Source of the DNA: Acidobacteriota bacterium
GTDB lineage: Bacteria > Acidobacteriota > UBA6911 > RPQK01
NCBI GenBank assembly: GCA_003819755.1
Contig: RPQK01000075.1
Coordinates: 1-16,375 of the forward strand
Direction: 5' to 3'
DNA: 16,375 nucleotides
Shown here: positions 12,677 to 16,375 of the stretch, piece after piece
How the letters are laid out: every line of letters begins with the position of its first letter
How positions within the stretch are numbered: the stretch's first letter is position 1
Program-made: the position numbers and the translations under genes
The notes under the pieces: model-generated
What the model was told of the DNA's origin: nothing
Databases searched by the model: none
The model's input: the letters and a program-made list of their open reading frames with translations, nothing else

Positions 12677-14144
12677 CTTTCCAGCGCAAGACCGGCGTGC
12701 GCGCGGCGCGCGTTTCGTCGAGGCGAGCCACCTTCGCCGACGTCGGTGCGCCGGTGACTTTCGCGGGCTCTTCGACTGTCTCCCGGTGGATCTGGATCAT
12801 CGCCTCGATGAACTCGTCCAGTTCACCCTTGCCGGCACTCTCGGTAGGCTCAATCATCAGGGCCCCGTGAACGATCAGCGGGAAATAGACGGTTGGGGGA
12901 TGGAAACCGAGGTCAATCAGACGTTTGGCGATATCCAGCGTCTTCACTCCCTGCCGTTCCTGACGCTTGTCTGAAAACACCACCTCGTGAAGCGAGGGAG
13001 TATCGTAAGGAAGATCGTAATGATCAGCCAGACGCTTTCGGATGTAATTGGCGTTCAGCACCGCGGTTTCCGAAATCTGCTTCAGCCCGTCTCCTCCGCA
13101 GCTGAGGATGTAGGCCAGCGCTCGCACCATCATGCCGAAATTTCCAAAGAAGGCATGAAGCCTCCCGATCGTCTGGGGGCGATCGAAATCCAAACGGAAC
13201 TTGTCGCCGTCTTTCGCCACGATGGGGACAGGCAGAAACGGAATCAGGGATTCCTGGCAGGCGACCGGCCCGCTTCCCGGTCCGCCGCCGCCGTGCGGGG
13301 TGGAAAAGGTCTTGTGGAGGTTCAGGTGGAGCACGTCAATGCCCATGTCCCCTGGTCGGGTCTGGCCCAGCAGCGCGTTGAAATTCGCACCGTCCATGTA
13401 AAGGAGAGCCCCGGCCTCATGAACAATCCGCCCAATCTCTTGGATTCGGCTTTCGAAGATCCCGAGCGTGTTCGGATTGGTCAGCATCAGGCAGGCGACC
13501 TCGTCCGACATCTTCTCCTTCAGGCTCGTCAAATCGATCTGTCCGGTTTGGTCGGAGGGGATGGCTTTTACCTCGTATCCCGAGATCGTGGCACTCGCTG
13601 GATTAGTCCCATGCGCCGAATCGGGGATCAGGACGTATTTGCGCGGTTTGTTGCGAGCGGCATGGTAAGCGCGCACCATGAGAATCCCGGTCAACTCACC
13701 CTGGGAGCCCGCCGCCGGCTGCAAAGTCACACCGGCCATCCCGGTGATCTCTTTGAGCAACTCCTGCAGCCGGTACAGGATCTTCAGATTCCCCTGAGCC
13801 AGCGGAGCATTCAGAAGTGGATGGACGGTCGCGAGGCCCGGAATCCTCGCGACCCGCTCATTCAGCTTCGGGTTGTACTTCATGGTGCAGGAGCCGAGTG
13901 GGTACAAGCCCAGGTCGACGTGGTAGTTCCAGGTTGAGAGCCTGGTGTAATGCCGGATCAGCTCGACTTCGCTGATTTCGGGGAAACCCGGAATGTCCGA
14001 TCGGATGAGCTTCGGGTCGACGATTTGATCGAGCGCCACCTCCTCTACATCCAGAGGAGGAAGGGAATAGGCGCTCTTTCCCGGCGCCGATTGCTCGAAG
14101 ACGAGGGGTTCATTCAGGTTGACGACTATGTTGGTGCGGTTCAT
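12642..14144 (-). CDS. gcvPB: Glycine dehydrogenase (decarboxylating) subunit 2, P-protein beta part
   Basis: The 500-residue subunit binds pyridoxal phosphate and, with GcvPA, decarboxylates glycine and loads the aminomethyl group on the lipoyl arm of GcvH. Motifs: YPLGSCTMKYNPK (81-93), PAAGSQGELTG (143-153), DSAHGTNPASA (175-185), and the PLP lysine K278 in NLHKTFSTPHGGGGPG. The normal end is near VLRWKAR; nine further residues (GKDEEKDEG) and the TGA stop are encoded by the heptamer array. The start is ATG 14144; no Shine-Dalgarno is present, because a repeat array begins 7 nt upstream. It follows gcvPA after 273 bp of repeats, an unusually wide gap for two subunits of one enzyme. Confidence 0.96.
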   Translation of the reverse strand: MNRTNIVVNLNEPLVFEQSAPGKSAYSLPPLDVEEVALDQIVDPKLIRSDIPGFPEISEVELIRHYTRLSTWNYHVDLGLYPLGSCTMKYNPKLNERVARIPGLATVHPLLNAPLAQGNLKILYRLQELLKEITGMAGVTLQPAAGSQGELTGILMVRAYHAARNKPRKYVLIPDSAHGTNPASATISGYEVKAIPSDQTGQIDLTSLKEKMSDEVACLMLTNPNTLGIFESRIQEIGRIVHEAGALLYMDGANFNALLGQTRPGDMGIDVLHLNLHKTFSTPHGGGGPGSGPVACQESLIPFLPVPIVAKDGDKFRLDFDRPQTIGRLHAFFGNFGMMVRALAYILSCGGDGLKQISETAVLNANYIRKRLADHYDLPYDTPSLHEVVFSDKRQERQGVKTLDIAKRLIDLGFHPPTVYFPLIVHGALMIEPTESAGKGELDEFIEAMIQIHRETVEEPAKVTGAPTSAKVARLDETRAARTPVLRWKARGKDEEKDEG

Positions 14145-14151
14145 ATGCTTT

Positions 14152-14414
14152 GGGTTCTGAGTTCTGGGTTAAAGGGTTCTGGGTTCTGGGTTCTGGGTTA
14201 AAGGGTTCTGAGTTCTGAGTTCTGGGTTCTGGGTTCTGAGTTCTGGGTTAAAGGTTCCGGGTTAAAGGGTTCTGGGTTCTGGGTTCCGAGCTTCGATCCC
14301 TTTTCAACTCAGAACCTTGAACCCCGAACCCTCTAACCCAGAACCCTCTAACCCCGAACCCTCTAACCCCGAACCCGTTAACCCAGAACCCGCTAACCCA
14401 GAACCCAGAACCCT
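14152..14414. repeat. Inverted heptamer element between gcvPA and gcvPB (GGGTTCT / AGAACCC type)
   Basis: The left arm (14152-14287) is made of GGGTTCT, GAGTTCT and 8-bp GGGTTAAA units; the right arm (14311-14413) is made of AGAACCC/GAACCCT and CTAACCCC units, the reverse complement. Around 23 bp of unique sequence lies at the centre. The right arm often alternates 7-bp and 8-bp units, giving a 15-bp period. It fills nearly the whole gap between gcvPA and gcvPB, reaching within 7 bp of the gcvPB start and 4 bp of the gcvPA stop. The transcript could form a hairpin of over 200 nt. Confidence 0.95.
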
Positions 14415-14417
14415 GTC

Positions 14418-15746
14418 CTATCCTTTGAAAATGCGGGCGAACTCATCCATCTGGGTTCGACTGACTTGCTCGGTCACACAAACGACCATCTGGTCGGCCC
14501 GCTCCGCGTAATAGCGGCCCAGTGGGAGCCCTCCGATTATGCCCTGTTCGGCCAGTCTTTCGTTGATCCGTTCCGGGCTTTCCGGACACCGGACCGTAAA
14601 TTCGTTGAAAAAAGGTCCGCTGAATACCAGGTGATCGGCCAGGAGCGAACGCAGGTAATGCGCCTTGCGGAGGTTCTGCTCGGCCAGTTCACGCAGTCCT
14701 TTTCGTCCGAGTGTCGCCAGGAAAACGGCGCACATCAGGGCACACAGTCCCTGGTTGGTGCAGATATTCGAGGTGGCTTTCTCACGCCGGATATGCTGCT
14801 CTCGGGTAGAAAGCGTCAAGACAAAGCCCCGGCGGCCCTGGCTGTCGACGGTCTCGCCCACGACTCGGCCCGGCATCTGTCGCTTGTACTGATCCCGGCA
14901 GGCGAAAAGTCCCAGGTAGGGACCGCCAAAACCGAGCGGGATGCCGAAGGATTGACCCTCACCGGCCACAATGTCGGCCCCCAGGTCCCCGGGAGGCTGC
15001 AGCAGGCCAAGGGATAGAGCTTCGGTCACGGCGACGACCAAGACTCCGCCCGCCGCCTTCACCACCTGTGCGAGAGCCGCAATGTCTTCCACGACTCCGA
15101 AGAAGTTAGGCGACTGGATGATAACCGAGCCGCAATTCTCGCCGATTTGGGCCTCAAGCGAATCCCGGTCTATCCGGCCGTCGGGAGCCTGGCGCAGCTC
15201 TTCCAGCTGGAAGTTGAGGTTGCGGACGTAGGTCTCGAGAACGCGGCGATACTCCGGGTGAAGACTGGGAGACACCAGGATGCACTTCCTCCCGGTCACG
15301 CGCGCCGCCATGAGCGCCGCTTCCGCCGTCGCGCTGCTTCCGTCGTAGAGACTGGCGTTGGCCACGTCCAGCCCGGTCAGCTGGCTGATCATCGTCTGGT
15401 ACTCGAAGATCGACTGCAGGGTTCCCTGGCTGATCTCCGGCTGATAGGGGGTATAGGCGGTATAAAACTCAGATCGTGAAATGATCGAATCGATAACTGT
15501 CGGTACGAAGTGGTTATATGCGCCGGCTCCCAGGAAGCAGGCATTCGACTGCGCCGACGTATTCTCTCGGGCCAGAGTCTCAAAGTAGTTCACCACTTCG
15601 GTCTCGGACATCGCGGAAGGCACGTCAAGCGGTCGGGTCAGGCGCACGGCGGCCGGGATGCTGCGGAAAAGTTCGTCCGCACTGCCGAGCCCGAGCACGT
15701 CGAGCATCTGTTTTCGTTCTTCCGGCGTTAACGAGATGTAGCGCAT
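14418..15746 (-). CDS. gcvPA: Glycine dehydrogenase (decarboxylating) subunit 1, P-protein alpha part
   Basis: The 442-residue subunit pairs with GcvPB to form the glycine decarboxylase; it has the same fold but lacks the PLP lysine. Family marks are the N-terminus RYISLTPEERKQML, FLGAGAYNHFVPTVID (71-86), the run TAYTPYQPEISQGTLQSIFE, DGSSATAEAALMA, and the segment GGPYLGLFACRDQYKRQMPGR (278-298 region). ATG 15746 follows the gcvH stop by one base, with GGGAGAG just upstream inside the gcvH end, so the two are translationally coupled. The length is normal for the family. The split P-protein occurs in many Gram-positive bacteria and several other phyla. Confidence 0.96.
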   Translation of the reverse strand: MRYISLTPEERKQMLDVLGLGSADELFRSIPAAVRLTRPLDVPSAMSETEVVNYFETLARENTSAQSNACFLGAGAYNHFVPTVIDSIISRSEFYTAYTPYQPEISQGTLQSIFEYQTMISQLTGLDVANASLYDGSSATAEAALMAARVTGRKCILVSPSLHPEYRRVLETYVRNLNFQLEELRQAPDGRIDRDSLEAQIGENCGSVIIQSPNFFGVVEDIAALAQVVKAAGGVLVVAVTEALSLGLLQPPGDLGADIVAGEGQSFGIPLGFGGPYLGLFACRDQYKRQMPGRVVGETVDSQGRRGFVLTLSTREQHIRREKATSNICTNQGLCALMCAVFLATLGRKGLRELAEQNLRKAHYLRSLLADHLVFSGPFFNEFTVRCPESPERINERLAEQGIIGGLPLGRYYAERADQMVVCVTEQVSRTQMDEFARIFKG

Positions 15747-15747
15747 C

Positions 15748-16140
15748 CTACTCTCCCACTTCTTCTGCGAGATATCGTTGATAGTCCTGTGCGGACATCA
15801 AGGTGTGTAACTCAGTGGTGTCGTCCAGATGCATCCGGATAATCCAACCCTTTCCATAGGGATCTTGATTGAGGATTTCGGGAGAATCGGCCAGCACAGT
15901 GTTCACTTCCACTACCCGGCCGCTCGCAGGGGCGTAGATCTCCGAGACAGCTTTCACCGATTCCACTGAGCCAAAAGCCTCCTCAGCGGCAATTGCGCTG
16001 CCTGATTCAGGCAGTTCCACATAAACGACGTCGCCCAGTTCCTTCTGCGCGTGATCGGTGATTCCGACCGTGCCGACCTCGTCCTTGACCGAAATCCATT
16101 CGTGCTCTCTGGTGTAGAACAGCTGCTCTGGGATGTTCAT
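15748..16140 (-). CDS. gcvH: Glycine cleavage system H protein
   Basis: The 130-residue protein carries the lipoyl arm that moves the aminomethyl group between the P, T and L proteins. The lipoylated lysine is K63 in GSVESVKAVSEIYAP, and the N-terminal YTREHEWI (9-16), GDVVYVELPE (36-45) and NQDPYGKGWI (91-100) segments are typical. An AAAGGA ribosome site is 8 nt before the ATG. It lies 41 nt after gcvT in the operon. No lipoylation enzyme is in the window. Confidence 0.97.
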   Translation of the reverse strand: MNIPEQLFYTREHEWISVKDEVGTVGITDHAQKELGDVVYVELPESGSAIAAEEAFGSVESVKAVSEIYAPASGRVVEVNTVLADSPEILNQDPYGKGWIIRMHLDDTTELHTLMSAQDYQRYLAEEVGE

Positions 16141-16181
16141 GACGGTTTCCTTTCTGATTCCTCTCCCGCTGCTCGGACGCT

Positions 16182-16375
16182 CTATTTCCGCCGGTAAAAC
16201 GGTGTCTCCACGACTTGGGCCGCCAGCCGTTTGCCCCGCACGTCGACGCTCAGTCGGCCACCCGGAGCCGTACGTTCGACCGGCAAGTACGTGAGGCCTA
16301 TGCTTTTCCCAAGCGACGGCGAATAACTCCCGCTCGTCACCTGTCCTACCGGCTGGTCGTCGATCCAGACGGGAA
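16182..16375 (-). CDS. gcvT: Glycine cleavage system T protein (aminomethyltransferase), C-terminal part only
   Basis: The last 63 residues are visible before a TAG stop; the rest lies beyond the right edge. The part reads VTSGSYSPSLGKSIGLTYLP followed by a short beta segment and the ending VETPFYRRK, which match the C-terminal domain of GcvT (family TSGxxSPxLxxxIGLAYV and TPFY ends). The enzyme takes the aminomethyl group from GcvH and forms methylene-tetrahydrofolate and ammonia. As the upstream neighbour of gcvH it gives the operon order gcvT-gcvH-gcvPA-gcvPB. Confidence 0.93.
   Translation of the reverse strand, partial: PVWIDDQPVGQVTSGSYSPSLGKSIGLTYLPVERTAPGGRLSVDVRGKRLAAQVVETPFYRRK

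Noticed and set aside
14317..14511. Proline/asparagine-rich repeat protein (NPEPS repeats)
   Set aside because: It is the translation of the AGAACCC array, open in all frames, and runs antisense into gcvPA.

Overview
The window looks like a chromosomal piece of an environmental bacterium, most plausibly of the Acidobacteriota. The clues are a secreted VWA protein that resembles the 'VWFA-related Acidobacterial domain' family, a glycine cleavage P-protein split into two subunits, and a chemotaxis set that holds both CheX and CheD. This assignment is by recognition of protein families only.

Layout from left to right. (1) 1-175 is an in-phase tandem array of 25 heptamers. (2) 181-1164 (-) is a secreted VWA protein. 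(3) 1361-1936 (+) is an orphan dTDP-4-dehydrorhamnose 3,5-epimerase, the only plus-strand gene; it converges on (4) 2006-3085 (-), a REC-HD-GYP regulator, with a repeat-built hairpin between them. (5) 3332-12017 (-) is a chemotaxis operon in the order cheA, cheW, mcp, cheR, cheD, cheY, cheX, cheB, closed by a clear intrinsic terminator at 3248-3309. (6) 12225-12588 (-) is a small four-helix-bundle (S23/IVP, Avd-like) gene broken by one extra base. (7) 12642-16375 (-) is the glycine cleavage operon gcvT (partial), gcvH, gcvPA, gcvPB.

The chemotaxis genes make one pathway. The receptor and CheW control the kinase CheA; CheY and CheB receive the phosphate; CheR and CheB set receptor methylation, CheD deamidates receptors, and CheX removes phosphate from CheY. 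The HD-GYP regulator next door could tie this to cyclic di-GMP, but it sits behind the che terminator and has its own upstream region. The gcv genes encode the T, H and split P proteins that decarboxylate glycine and make methylene-tetrahydrofolate.

The most unusual feature lies between the genes. Almost every gap longer than about 100 bp, even inside the che and gcv operons, holds short tandem repeats of 7 (or 8-9) bp, usually as a left arm followed by its reverse complement. The unit differs from gap to gap (TGACTTC, GTAACCC, GGATGAA, CTGCCCG, GGGTTCT; also a nonamer near AAAGACCTC). The four-helix-bundle gene lies exactly between a GGATGAA array and an inverted TTCATCC array. A gene-free element with the same arms lies between mcp and cheR and has 59-bp perfect inverted arms. 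I propose, as inference, a repeat-bounded element family with an Avd-like protein as the coding member and gene-free relatives. No rRNA, tRNA, CRISPR, transposase or reverse transcriptase was seen.
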